Both the position numbers and the translations under genes were made by a program. Of a DNA stretch of 41,546 nt, positions 34,043 through 41,546 are shown one piece after another. Positions within the stretch are counted from its first letter, which is position 1, and every line of letters begins with the position of its first letter. Below the pieces are notes generated by a model. That model was not told the origin of the DNA, searched no databases, and saw only the letters and a program-made list of their open reading frames with translations. The DNA is from Streptantibioticus rubrisoli (GTDB lineage: Bacteria > Actinomycetota > Actinomycetes > Streptomycetales > Streptomycetaceae). The DNA is taken from contig NZ_JANFNH010000059.1 in the NCBI RefSeq assembly GCF_024436055.1, positions 1 to 41,546 of the forward strand, in the 5' to 3' direction.

Positions 34043-35068
34043 GTGGCGTCCCACCGTCGTCCCAAGCCCGCGAGTCGCACCCGCGTGACCGTGCTCACCG
34101 CGACCGCCGCGGCAGCCGTCGCCCTGTCCACCCAGGCGGCCAACGCCGACCCGAAGCCCAGCACTTCGGACGTCAAGTCCCAGGTCGACGACCTGAACCA
34201 GCAGGCGGAGACGGCCACCCAGCAGTACGACGGCATCAAGGCCCAGCACGACCAGCTCCAGAAGCAGGTCAACGACCTGCAGAACAAGGTGGCCCGGGAG
34301 CAGGCCGCGCTGAACAAGCTGGTGGACAACATCGGCACGCTCGCCGCCTCCCAGTACCGCGACGGCGGCATCGACCCGTCGGTCCAGCTGTTCCTGTCCT
34401 CCAACCCGAGCGACTTCCTCGACAAGGCCTCCACGCTCGACCAGTTGAGCGGCAAGCAGGCCGACGAGCTCAAGCAGATCGAGGAACAGAAGCGCATCCT
34501 CGACCAGGAGCGCACCGAGGCCGCCGCCAAGCTCGCCCAGTTGGACAGCACCCAAAAGCAGCTCGCGCAGAAGAAGAAGGACGTCCAGGACAAGCTGTCC
34601 AAGGCGCAGGACCTGCTCAACTCGCTCACCGCCCAGCAGCGCGCCAGCCTCGACGACAGCAGCCGGGCCAGCCGTGACAACCAGCGCCCCAACCTCGGCA
34701 ACTCCCCGGCCGCCTCGCAGCGCGCCGCCGCCGCGCTGGCCGCCGCGGAGAGCGTGATCGGCGCGCCGTACGTGTGGGGCGCCACCGGACCCAGCTCCTT
34801 CGACTGCTCCGGCCTGACCTCCTGGGCCTACGCGCAGGCGGGCGTCTCCATACCCCGCACCACCTGGGACCAGGCCAACGTCGGCCCGCACCTGAGCATG
34901 GACCAGCTGCAGCCCGGCGACCTGGTGCTGTTCTACGGCGACCTGCACCACGTCGGCCTGTACGCGGGCAACGGCATGGTGCTGCACGCCCCGCACACCG
35001 GTGCCAGCGTGCGGTTCGAGTCGATCAACAACATGCCGTTCCAGTTCGGCGTCCGGGTCGGCGGCTGA
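34043..35068 (+). CDS. NlpC/P60 cell-wall endopeptidase, RipA-like
   Basis: 341 aa. Signal peptide (about 12-36, ALSTQAANA), coiled coil (about 42-215, QVDDLNQQAETATQQYDGIKAQ) and C-terminal NlpC/P60 domain with C255 (SFDCSG), H303 (LHHVG) and H315 (VLHAPH). It is secreted and cuts the stem peptide of peptidoglycan (D-Glu to diamino acid bond). I chose the GTG at 34043 because AAGGAG lies 9 nt upstream and the signal peptide follows; the frame opens earlier inside the riboswitch. Its expression is controlled by the c-di-AMP riboswitch. The coiled coil usually holds the enzyme inactive until activated by partners. Confidence 0.95.
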   Translation: MASHRRPKPASRTRVTVLTATAAAAVALSTQAANADPKPSTSDVKSQVDDLNQQAETATQQYDGIKAQHDQLQKQVNDLQNKVAREQAALNKLVDNIGTLAASQYRDGGIDPSVQLFLSSNPSDFLDKASTLDQLSGKQADELKQIEEQKRILDQERTEAAAKLAQLDSTQKQLAQKKKDVQDKLSKAQDLLNSLTAQQRASLDDSSRASRDNQRPNLGNSPAASQRAAAALAAAESVIGAPYVWGATGPSSFDCSGLTSWAYAQAGVSIPRTTWDQANVGPHLSMDQLQPGDLVLFYGDLHHVGLYAGNGMVLHAPHTGASVRFESINNMPFQFGVRVGG

Positions 35069-35093
35069 CCACCGCCCCGTCCAAGGCAGCACC

Positions 35094-35123
35094 GAAGGCC
35101 CCGCTCACCCGAGCGGGGCCTTC
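35094..35123 (+). terminator. Strong terminator after the first NlpC/P60 gene
   Basis: Perfect 13-bp stem GAAGGCCCCGCTC / GAGCGGGGCCTTC with an ACCC loop, 25 bp after the stop. Confidence 0.9.
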
Positions 35124-35271
35124 CGCGTACCGGGATCACCCCTGCGGGTGGGGCACGGGCCGGGCGGCGGGCGTGCGCCGGACGGGTGACGTGGAGTGTC
35201 GCGCCGTGCCCTGTCGACGCCGGTGACCTGGGAATCCGACACAACGTCAGTTCTCGGTGCGCGCCGGTGCT

Positions 35272-35301
35272 TTGAACCGACTGTGACCGCGACGCTACTG
35301 T
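35272..35301 (+). promoter_or_regulatory. Promoter TTGAAC-18 bp-TACTGT
   Basis: -35 TTGAAC at 35272-35277 and -10 TACTGT at 35296-35301, 31 bp before the second NlpC/P60 start. It shares TTTGAACCGA and the 18-bp spacing with the promoter at 33767. Confidence 0.65.
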
Positions 35302-35331
35302 CTGCCCGGCACAGAAGGAGGTGCGGCTCAC

Positions 35332-36414
35332 ATGGCGATCGATCGCCGTCCCGCGCGACCGGGTCTGGTACGGGCCACCCGGTTCACGGTGCTCTCCGCG
35401 GCCGCCATGGCCGCGGCGGTGTCCGGCACCCTTCCGGCGGGCGCCGCGCCGCAGAACGGCCCGGACGAGCTCAGGTCCCGGGTGAACGGGCTGTACCAGC
35501 AGGCGGAGCAGGCCACCGAGAAGTACGACGCCGCCCAGGAGCGGGCCGCGCGGCTGCGCGGCGAGCTGGATGACCTGCAGGGCGAACTGGCCCGCAGCCA
35601 GGCCGAGGTCAACCGGCTGCGCGACGCCCTCGGCAAGGTGGCCGGCGCCCAGTACCGGGACGGTGGCGTCGATCCGGCGCTGGCTCTGCTGCTCTCCTCG
35701 GACCCCGGCGACTACCTCGACCGGGCGGCCACGTTGGACCGCGTCGACAGCCGCCGGGCCGGGCAACTGCACGCGCTGCGCGACGCCCGGCGGATCCTCG
35801 CCCAGCGGCACGACCAGGCCGCGGCCAAGCTCGCCGAACTCGACCGGCTGCGCCGCACCCTTGAGGAGCACAAGAGGACCGTCCAGGGCAAACTGGCCGA
35901 GGCGCAGCGGCTGTTGGCCGCGCTGCCCACCGCACAGCGGGACGCGATCGGCTTCGGGGCCGCCGCGAACAACCGCACCGGCAGCCCCGGTCCGGGTTCC
36001 GCTCCGGGTTCCGCTTCCGGTTCCGCATCGGACCCGGTGGCGGGTCTGGCGGACCTCGGGCCGCTGGACGGCCGGGCCGCCGAGGCGGTCGCCGCCGCCA
36101 GGGCCGCGCTCGGCTCGCCGTACGCCTGGGGCAGTACCGGGCCGGGCGCCTTCGACTGCTCGGGGCTGATGTACTGGGCCTACCAGCACGCGGGGATGAC
36201 CCTGCCGCGCACCTCCCAGGAACAGCTGTCCGCCGGACACCATGTCCCGCTGTCCCAGGCCCGCCCCGGCGACCTGGTCATCTACCGCAGCGACGCCAGC
36301 CATGTGGGCATGTACGTCGGCGGCGGCAAGGTCATCCACGCCCCCTACCCCGGGGCGCGGGTCCGCTATGACCCAGTCGACATGATGCCGGTGGCGGCCG
36401 TCGTCCGGCCGTAG
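35332..36414 (+). CDS. NlpC/P60 cell-wall endopeptidase, second copy
   Basis: 360 aa, a paralogue of the gene at 34043 with the same layout: signal peptide (about 12-39, ending GTLPAGAAP), coiled coil (about 45-200, including AQYRDGGVDPALALLLSSDP, shared almost word for word with the first copy), a Gly/Ser/Pro linker (about 218-235) and NlpC/P60 with C276 (AFDCSG), H324 (SHVGMY) and H336 (VIHAPY). ATG at 35332 with AAGGAGGT at about 10 nt. There is no riboswitch in its short leader, so it escapes c-di-AMP control. Confidence 0.95.
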   Translation: MAIDRRPARPGLVRATRFTVLSAAAMAAAVSGTLPAGAAPQNGPDELRSRVNGLYQQAEQATEKYDAAQERAARLRGELDDLQGELARSQAEVNRLRDALGKVAGAQYRDGGVDPALALLLSSDPGDYLDRAATLDRVDSRRAGQLHALRDARRILAQRHDQAAAKLAELDRLRRTLEEHKRTVQGKLAEAQRLLAALPTAQRDAIGFGAAANNRTGSPGPGSAPGSASGSASDPVAGLADLGPLDGRAAEAVAAARAALGSPYAWGSTGPGAFDCSGLMYWAYQHAGMTLPRTSQEQLSAGHHVPLSQARPGDLVIYRSDASHVGMYVGGGKVIHAPYPGARVRYDPVDMMPVAAVVRP

Positions 36415-36483
36415 AGGCCACTTGGCGGGCAGGCCCACGGGCGCGGACGCGGGTGGCGCGCTCGCCGACCGTAGGATCGAGGC

Positions 36484-37704
36484 GTGCCGTCGCGGTGGAT
36501 GGGGTTCCGGCGGGCTGTCGCTGTCGGGTGCGCGGCAGCCCTGGCCGGGCTTGCGGCCGGGTGCGGCGGCGGACCGGACACCGACGCGGCCCTGCGGGCG
36601 GTGCTCGACGCCCGGGCGCAAGCCGTGCTGCGGCACGACGAGACCGCGTTCCTGGGCAGCGTCGACCCGACGGCGACCGGATTCCGGGACGCGCAGCGCC
36701 AGGTGTTCGGCAACCTGGTCAAGCTGCCGATCGGCTCCTGGAGCTACCGCCTGCAACGCACCGGCGCCTTCCCGCTCACCACCGAGTCGGACGCGCGGCG
36801 GCGGGTGGCCGCGCAGGTGGAGCTGGAGTACACGCTGCGCGGCTACGACACCGCGCCGGTCTCCTCGGTGGCGTATCTGACGATGACCGAGCGCGGCGGC
36901 CACTGGTACGTCGCCGCGCAGACCGACGGCGAGGCCACGGGCAGGCACACCACCGTCCAGCCCTGGGACCAGGGCCACCTCACCGTGGTGACCGGACGGC
37001 ACAGCCTGGTACTCGGCCAGGGCGAGCTCACCAGGTACGCCAAGCTCGCCGACGCCGCCGTACCCGTCGTGCGCAACGCCTGGCCGGGCGACTGGCCGGG
37101 CAGGGCGATCATCGAAGTACCGCCCACCGAGGCCGACATGACCGCCCTGCTGGGCGCCCAGCCGTCCGCCTACCAGGGCATCGCCGCGGTGACCACCGCC
37201 GAACTGCGCGGCACCGGAGTCAGCGCGCCCGCCGACCGGGTCATCGTCAACCCGCGGGTGTTCGCCGGACTGAGCCCGCTCGGCCAACGCGTCGTGCTCA
37301 CCCATGAGTTGACGCATGTCGCCACCCGCACCGCGACCACCCCCAACACCCCGCTGTGGCTGGCCGAGGGCTTCGCCGACTGGGTCGGCAACACCGGAAC
37401 CGGCCAGCCCGTCCAGCAGATCGCCGCCGAACTGCGGGCCGACGTACGGGCCGGACGGCAGCCGGGGCGACTGCCGTCCAACGCGGACTTCGGCAGCGCC
37501 AGCACCGGCCTGCCGCAGGCCTACGAGGGCGCCTGGCTGGCCTGCCGGATGGTCGCGGAGCAGTGGGGGAGCGGGGCCCTGGTGAAGCTGTACCGCGCGG
37601 CCGGGCACGAGTCCGCCGACGCCGCGCTGCACGACACACTGGGAGTGGGCCTGGACGAGTTCACCGCCCGCTGGCGGGCCGATGTGGCAAGGGAGTTGGG
37701 ATGA
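36484..37704 (+). CDS. Lipoprotein gluzincin metallopeptidase
   Basis: 406 aa. Lipobox LAAGC (C27) suggests attachment to the outer face of the membrane. A zinc site HELTH (H274, E275, H278) with a downstream Glu in WLAEGFADW (E295) is the gluzincin (peptidase MA-like) pattern. The first half (about 30-190) has a beta-rich NTF2-like look (AQVELEYTLRGYDTAP, GHWYVAAQTDGE). The substrate is unknown. GTG at 36484. Its stop overlaps the ATG of the M48 protease (ATGA), so the two peptidases are translationally coupled. Confidence 0.87.
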   Translation: MPSRWMGFRRAVAVGCAAALAGLAAGCGGGPDTDAALRAVLDARAQAVLRHDETAFLGSVDPTATGFRDAQRQVFGNLVKLPIGSWSYRLQRTGAFPLTTESDARRRVAAQVELEYTLRGYDTAPVSSVAYLTMTERGGHWYVAAQTDGEATGRHTTVQPWDQGHLTVVTGRHSLVLGQGELTRYAKLADAAVPVVRNAWPGDWPGRAIIEVPPTEADMTALLGAQPSAYQGIAAVTTAELRGTGVSAPADRVIVNPRVFAGLSPLGQRVVLTHELTHVATRTATTPNTPLWLAEGFADWVGNTGTGQPVQQIAAELRADVRAGRQPGRLPSNADFGSASTGLPQAYEGAWLACRMVAEQWGSGALVKLYRAAGHESADAALHDTLGVGLDEFTARWRADVARELG

Positions 37705-38930
37705 GCGGCGAGTGGCCGGACCGCTCCACCGAGCACACGGGGAGCGGCGGCGAGCGGCCGGACTTCTCCGCCGAGCACACGGGGGGCGGCGCCGAGCGGC
37801 CGGACTTCTCCGCCGAGCAGATCACCCGCGGTCGCGCACTGCGCCGGGCGCAGTGGCCACCGCTGCTCGCCGGGCGGCTGGTGCCGCTGACGCTGCTGCT
37901 GGTCCTCGGACTGACCCCGGCCGGTGCGGCGCTGGTGACCGTGGTGGCACGGCCGTTCGGCGGCGCCTGGATCGCCCGGGTGCTGCTCGGCGGGCTCGCG
38001 CTGCTGCTCGCCTCGGAGCTGGCGGAGCTGCCGTTCGCCGCCCGGGTGAGGGTGGTGCGGCAGCGGTTCGGCCTGGTGACCCAGGGCTGGCCGGGCTGGT
38101 TCACCGACCGGGCGCGCGGACTGCTGGTCGGGGCGCCGCTGGCGCTCGGCGCGCTGTACGGCGTCTACGCGCTGGCCGGGGCCACCCGGTGGTGGTGGGC
38201 CTGGGCGCCGGGGGCCGCGGCGCTGGCGGCCGTCGTGCTGTCCTGGCTGGCGCCGGTGCTGCTGGAGCCGGTGTTCAACCGGTTCACGCCGATGGAACCG
38301 GGACCGCTGCGCGAGGCACTGCTGGAGCTGGCCGCCCGGGACCGGATCGCGGTGCGCGAGGTGCTGGTCGCCGACGCCTCCCGCCGTACCACCGCGCTCA
38401 ACGCCTATGTCTCCGGCTTCGGCCGGACCCGGCGCATCGTCGTCTACGACACACTGCTGGCCACCGCCCGGCCACGGGAGATCGAGCTGGTGGCGGCGCA
38501 CGAACTCGGCCACGTCAAGCACCGCGACGTGCCGCGCGGCACCCTGCTCGGCGCGCTCGGCGCGGCGCTTGGGGTGTGCCTGCTCGCCGTGCTGGTGCGG
38601 TGGTCGCCACTGCTGGCGGCGGCCGGTGTGCACCGGTTCGCCGACCCGCGGTCGATGGCGCTGCTGGCCGCGTTGGCGGCGCTCGGCTCCGCGCTCGCCG
38701 GTCCCTTCGGCTGTGCGCTCACCCGCCGGGTGGAGCGGCGCGCCGACCGGCACGCGCTGCAACTCACCGGCGATCCCGGCGAGTTCATCGCCATGCAGCG
38801 CCGACTGACGGTGGCCAACGTGGCCGACCCGGACCCGCCCAGAGCGCTGCACCTGCTGTTCGGCACCCATCCGACGGCGGTGCAGCGCATCGCCGCCGCA
38901 CGGGACTACCAGCGGGCTCAGATCGCGTAG
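37701..38930 (+). CDS. M48-family CAAX-type (Ste24/HtpX-like) membrane metalloprotease
   Basis: 409 aa. Six to seven hydrophobic segments. Zinc motif HELGH (H267, E268, H271) with the third ligand Glu at about 345 (ERRADRHAL), and FNRFTPM, NAYVSGFGRTRRIVVYDTLL upstream, as in Ste24-type CAAX prenyl proteases. The first 40 residues are a tandem 14-residue repeat (ERPDFSAEHTGGG-like), absent from usual relatives. The ATG at 37701 overlaps the stop of the upstream gluzincin. The last 13 bp overlap the 3' end of the convergent mannosyltransferase gene. Confidence 0.9.
   Translation: MSGEWPDRSTEHTGSGGERPDFSAEHTGGGAERPDFSAEQITRGRALRRAQWPPLLAGRLVPLTLLLVLGLTPAGAALVTVVARPFGGAWIARVLLGGLALLLASELAELPFAARVRVVRQRFGLVTQGWPGWFTDRARGLLVGAPLALGALYGVYALAGATRWWWAWAPGAAALAAVVLSWLAPVLLEPVFNRFTPMEPGPLREALLELAARDRIAVREVLVADASRRTTALNAYVSGFGRTRRIVVYDTLLATARPREIELVAAHELGHVKHRDVPRGTLLGALGAALGVCLLAVLVRWSPLLAAAGVHRFADPRSMALLAALAALGSALAGPFGCALTRRVERRADRHALQLTGDPGEFIAMQRRLTVANVADPDPPRALHLLFGTHPTAVQRIAAARDYQRAQIA
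37704..37820 (+). repeat. 42-bp tandem repeat at the start of the M48 gene
   Basis: 27 bases are identical at 37751-37777 and 37793-37819; a more diverged copy lies at about 37706-37747. The period of 42 bp (14 codons) keeps the frame. Confidence 0.8.
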
Positions 38931-40171
38931 ATCCAGTTGGTCAGCATGTACGCGCCGAACCAGGTGCCGAACAGCGCGAACACCGCCGCCGCGGGCGCCG
39001 CCGAACGCGCCCCCGCCCTGGCGAACGCCCGGGCCAGCGGCGTCAGCGCGAGCAGCGCGGGCACCAGCAGCCGCAGCTTGGAGTGGTAGTAGTTGGTCTG
39101 ACCGACGGTGAGCGCGAACACCAGCAGCCCGTAGACCGCCAGCGGCGGCCACGGCCGACGCAGCAGCGCGGTCACGCTCGCCGCGGCCAGCGCCACCAGC
39201 AGTACGGCGGTGGCCACCGGCACCCAGTCATGGCCGCGTTGCAGGGTGTCGTCGAGGAACTGCCAGGTGGCGTACCCCCAGTCCCAGGCGGTGTGCCAGC
39301 CCGCGCGCTGTACCACCAGCCAGGCGTCCAGCCTGCCCAGCCGCAGCCCCACCCACGCCAGGTACAGCGGTACGCCGAGCGAACCGACGACCACTGCGGC
39401 CACCGCCCGCCAGTCGATCCGCCGCTCCCGCCACATCGGCGGCACCGCCGCCAGCGCCAGCGCCACCGCCAGCGCGACCCCGGTCGACCGGGCAAGACCG
39501 GCCAGCAGCGCCAGCGCGCCCGCGGTCAGCCACGCCCTGCGGTGCGCGGCCAGCAGACAGCACGCCGCCAGCAGCAGGAACAGGCTCTCGCTGTAGCCGA
39601 TCCACAAGGTGATGGCCATCGGCTGGGTGAACACCAGCAGTACCAGACACAGCGCCGCGCGCTCCCCGTACAGCCGCAGCGCCAGCCGGTGGACGGCCAC
39701 CGACGCGCCCGCCGAGGCCAGCCAGGCGACCACGATGGACGCACTCTGCCCGCCCAGGCCGGTGAGCGCCGCCACCACCTTGATCAGCAGCGGGTAGAGC
39801 GGGAAGAACGCCAGCGTGTTGCCGGTCAACTGGCCGTTCGCGTCGTAGCTGAACGAGTGCGGGTAGCCCTGCTCGGCGATCGAGACGTACCACTGGTTGT
39901 CCCATGGCGTCAGCGCGGCGTGCAGCCAGTCCGGGCGGGTGCTCAGCCACCACAGCATCAGCAACTGCAGCAGCGCCGCGCCCGCCCACACGGCGAGCGC
40001 CGGACCGGCGTCGGTCAGCAGTCGGCCGACGGTGCGCGACAGGCGGGTGGAAGGCGTGGTCTCGCTGTCGTTCCTCGCCGGGCGCGGCACGAGGCGTGCG
40101 GGCGCGGTGCGGGGGTCGTCGGTGAGGTCCGGCAGCGGAGGCTCCTTCGTGCGCGGGTCGGGCGGGGTCAT
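38918..40171 (-). CDS. Polytopic membrane mannosyltransferase (PIG-V-like)
   Basis: 417 aa, about ten membrane helices. A charged cytosolic N-terminus (1-45) is followed by a first helix and the conserved outer loop LTPWDNQWYVSIAEQGYP, with Asp-Asn in the position of the catalytic acidic residue of GT-C enzymes. Other blocks: FFPLYPLLIKVV and LWIGYSESLFLLLAA. It resembles GPI mannosyltransferase 2-like (PIG-V) proteins of actinobacteria; the donor is probably polyprenyl-phosphate mannose. It lies head to head with a PimB'-like gene, which suggests lipoglycan or protein mannosylation. The ATG at 40171 has no strong ribosome binding site. Confidence 0.88.
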   Translation of the reverse strand: MTPPDPRTKEPPLPDLTDDPRTAPARLVPRPARNDSETTPSTRLSRTVGRLLTDAGPALAVWAGAALLQLLMLWWLSTRPDWLHAALTPWDNQWYVSIAEQGYPHSFSYDANGQLTGNTLAFFPLYPLLIKVVAALTGLGGQSASIVVAWLASAGASVAVHRLALRLYGERAALCLVLLVFTQPMAITLWIGYSESLFLLLAACCLLAAHRRAWLTAGALALLAGLARSTGVALAVALALAAVPPMWRERRIDWRAVAAVVVGSLGVPLYLAWVGLRLGRLDAWLVVQRAGWHTAWDWGYATWQFLDDTLQRGHDWVPVATAVLLVALAAASVTALLRRPWPPLAVYGLLVFALTVGQTNYYHSKLRLLVPALLALTPLARAFARAGARSAAPAAAVFALFGTWFGAYMLTNWIYAI

Positions 40172-40234
40172 CGCGAGGCTACGCCACCATCGGCTGGCGC
40201 GGGCCCACGGCGTACCGGGTACGGTCTGAGGGCG

Positions 40235-41368
40235 ATGAACAAGACCCTGATCGTCACCAACGACTTCCCGCCACGGCCGGGCGGCATCCAGGCCTTCGTG
40301 CACAGCATGGCGCTGCGCCTCGACCCGGGGCAGGTCGTTGTCTACGCCTCCACCTGGAAGGACGGCGAGGAGGTCGCCGCCTTCGACGCGGAGCAGCCGT
40401 TCCCGGTGGTGCGGGACCGCACCAGCGTGCTGCTGCCCACCCCCCGGGTCACCCGGCGGGCGGTGCGGTTGCTGCGGGAGCACGGCTGCTCCTCGGTGTG
40501 GTTCGGCGCCGCCGCGCCGCTCGGGCTGATGGCCCCGGCGCTGCGAGCGGCGGGGGCGCGCCGGATCGTGGCGACGACGCACGGGCACGAGGCGGGCTGG
40601 GCCCAACTGCCGGGGGCCAGGCGGCTGTTGCGGCGCATCGGTGAGGGTACGGACGTTGTGACGTACCTCGGGGAGTACACCCGGTCGCGGATCTCGGGTG
40701 CGCTTTCCGCGCGGGCGGCCGCGCGGATGGTGCAGCTTCCTCCGGGGGTTGACGAGAAGACCTTTCACCCCGGGTCGGGGGGTGCGGTGGTACGGGCCCG
40801 GTTGGGGCTGAGTGATCGGCCTGTTGTCGTGTGCGTTTCGCGGCTTGTGCCGCGCAAGGGGCAGGACACGCTCATCCGGGCCATGCCGGAGATTCTGCGG
40901 CGGGTGCCGGACGCGGTGCTGCTGATCGTTGGCGGGGGGCCGTACCGCTCGGCGCTGGAGCGGCTCGCCGCGGAGGTCGGGGTGGCCGAATCCGTGCGGT
41001 TCACCGGGGCGGTGGCCTGGGAGGAACTGCCCGCGCACTACGGGGCGGGGGATGTGTTCGCCATGCCGTGCAGGACCCGGCGGGGCGGGTTGGACGTGGA
41101 GGGCCTCGGCATCGTCTACCTGGAGGCGTCGGCCACGGGGTTGCCGGTCGTCGCGGGGGACTCGGGGGGCGCGCCGGACGCCGTTCTCGACGGTGAGACG
41201 GGGTGGGTGGTTGAGGGCGGTTCGCCCTCGGCCGCGGCTGAGCGGATCGTGGTGCTCCTGGAGGATCCCGCGTTGCGGCGGCGGTTGGGGGAACGGGGGC
41301 GCCAGTGGGTGGAGGAGGCCTGGCGCTGGGACCTTCTCGCCGAGCGGCTGAAGGGTCTCCTGGGCTGA
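40235..41368 (+). CDS. pimB: GT4 mannosyltransferase, PimB'-like
   Basis: 377 aa, GT-B fold. Start MNKTLIVTNDFPPRPGGIQAFV, THGHEAGWAQLPGARRLLRRIGEGTDVVTYLGEYTRSR, the donor site VVCVSRLVPRKGQDTL, IVGGGPY, and the acidic EX7E-type motif in GLGIVYLEASATGLPVVAG. The text follows mycobacterial PimB' (the second mannosyl transfer to phosphatidyl-myo-inositol) closely from memory. GDP-mannose is the expected donor, and the enzyme acts at the inner face of the membrane. ATG at 40235; the upstream GTCTGAGGGCG is a weak ribosome binding site. Divergent from the PIG-V-like gene with 63 bp between starts. Confidence 0.9.
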   Translation: MNKTLIVTNDFPPRPGGIQAFVHSMALRLDPGQVVVYASTWKDGEEVAAFDAEQPFPVVRDRTSVLLPTPRVTRRAVRLLREHGCSSVWFGAAAPLGLMAPALRAAGARRIVATTHGHEAGWAQLPGARRLLRRIGEGTDVVTYLGEYTRSRISGALSARAAARMVQLPPGVDEKTFHPGSGGAVVRARLGLSDRPVVVCVSRLVPRKGQDTLIRAMPEILRRVPDAVLLIVGGGPYRSALERLAAEVGVAESVRFTGAVAWEELPAHYGAGDVFAMPCRTRRGGLDVEGLGIVYLEASATGLPVVAGDSGGAPDAVLDGETGWVVEGGSPSAAAERIVVLLEDPALRRRLGERGRQWVEEAWRWDLLAERLKGLLG

Positions 41369-41425
41369 GCCGTTCGTGGGTCGGGCCGGGGTCGGGGCCG
41401 GGGCCTCCGGGGTGGGGGTCCTGGA

Positions 41426-41439
41426 CCGTATATTTACGG
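41426..41439. other. Small hairpin CCGTA-TATT-TACGG after pimB
   Basis: A 5-bp stem CCGTA (41426-41430) / TACGG (41435-41439) with a TATT loop, flanked by GGTCC and GGGCCC. It is the only A/T-rich spot in the 178 bases after pimB (41369-41546), where no gene could be supported. It may be part of a terminator or of a promoter for a gene beyond the window. Confidence 0.35.
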
Positions 41440-41546
41440 GCCCTGCACCCCTGCCTTCGGTTGCCCGGAAGTCCGGCCCGCACATCCGCCCCTGGCCTTC
41501 GGCGCCGCGCGCAACGGCACCCAAAGGCCGAGGGCAATCGGGTGGG

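Noticed and set aside
37682-41368. 1228-codon plus-strand frame ending in PimB'
   Set aside because: The first 850 codons are out of frame with the M48 gene and antisense to the mannosyltransferase; the real start is the ATG at 40235.
38918-41524. 868-codon minus-strand frame reading through the PIG-V-like gene into antisense pimB
   Set aside because: Only the part from 40171 down has membrane helices and family motifs. The upstream part is antisense to PimB', with Pro/Arg-rich text.
41001-41537. Minus-strand frame at the right edge
   Set aside because: Mostly antisense to pimB, Pro/Arg-rich, no ribosome binding site and no motif.

Overview
The window is a stretch of high-G+C actinobacterial chromosome, almost certainly from Streptomyces or a close relative in the Streptomycetaceae. 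The reasons are the strong G/C bias at third codon positions, frequent GTG and TTG starts, intrinsic terminators made of long GC hairpins, actinobacterial riboswitch types, and a gene order I recognise from Streptomyces: cob genes, PspA, nadA, erpA, PfkB kinase, ctaCDF, L,D-transpeptidase, ctaE, qcrCAB, trpD, NlpC/P60 pair, pimB. No rRNA, tRNA, CRISPR array, prophage or insertion sequence was recognised. Almost the whole window reads as conserved core chromosome; the left edge (bases 1 to about 1215) and the decayed gene between cobT and the rhomboid-like gene are the accessory-looking parts.

Layout. Bases 1-1215: the 3' end of a Gly/Ala-rich repeat protein (84-bp tandem repeats with atypical codon use), a large terminator hairpin, and a small secreted IPT/TIG-like protein. 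Bases 1216-5956 (minus): late cobalamin assembly genes cobU (with an N-terminal MBL-like domain), cobT and cobS, interrupted by a decayed lysyl-phosphatidylglycerol-synthase-like pseudogene and a rhomboid-like membrane protein. Bases 6089-13129: a small conserved protein, an HtrA-type protease, a methyltransferase, a DUF3043 membrane protein, the PspA/PspAA envelope-stress pair, a GNAT protein, then divergent nadA and erpA (both iron-sulfur related). Bases 13196-17758: a large secreted/membrane protein, a small orphan gene, a PfkB-family kinase and a cysteine desulfurase fused to a TusA-like domain.

Bases 18081-27498 hold the cytochrome bcc-aa3 respiratory branch: ctaC-ctaD-ctaF (overlapping starts and stops), a lipoprotein L,D-transpeptidase and an opposing receiver-like gene, then ctaE and qcrC-qcrA-qcrB (qcr genes overlapping). 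These supply the membrane quinol:cytochrome c:oxygen electron path. A 21-bp perfect palindrome sits exactly over the ctaE start codon. A strong terminator follows qcrB.

Bases 27706-33498: trpD, a pair of GC palindromes, a SAM-IV-type riboswitch with a U-tract terminator controlling a SufS-like class V aminotransferase, a stand-alone Lrp/AsnC ligand-binding domain, a rhomboid protease, a zinc-ribbon protein and a NYN-domain nuclease-like protein. Bases 33499-41368: a c-di-AMP (ydaO-type) riboswitch in front of the first of two paralogous NlpC/P60 cell-wall hydrolases. Both hydrolases have the same promoter signature (TTGAAC, 18-bp spacer), but only the first carries the riboswitch. Then come a lipoprotein gluzincin translationally coupled to an M48 CAAX-type protease, a convergent membrane mannosyltransferase and a PimB'-like GT4 mannosyltransferase. 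The right half is therefore a cell-envelope block with second-messenger control. The last about 180 bases hold no recognisable gene.
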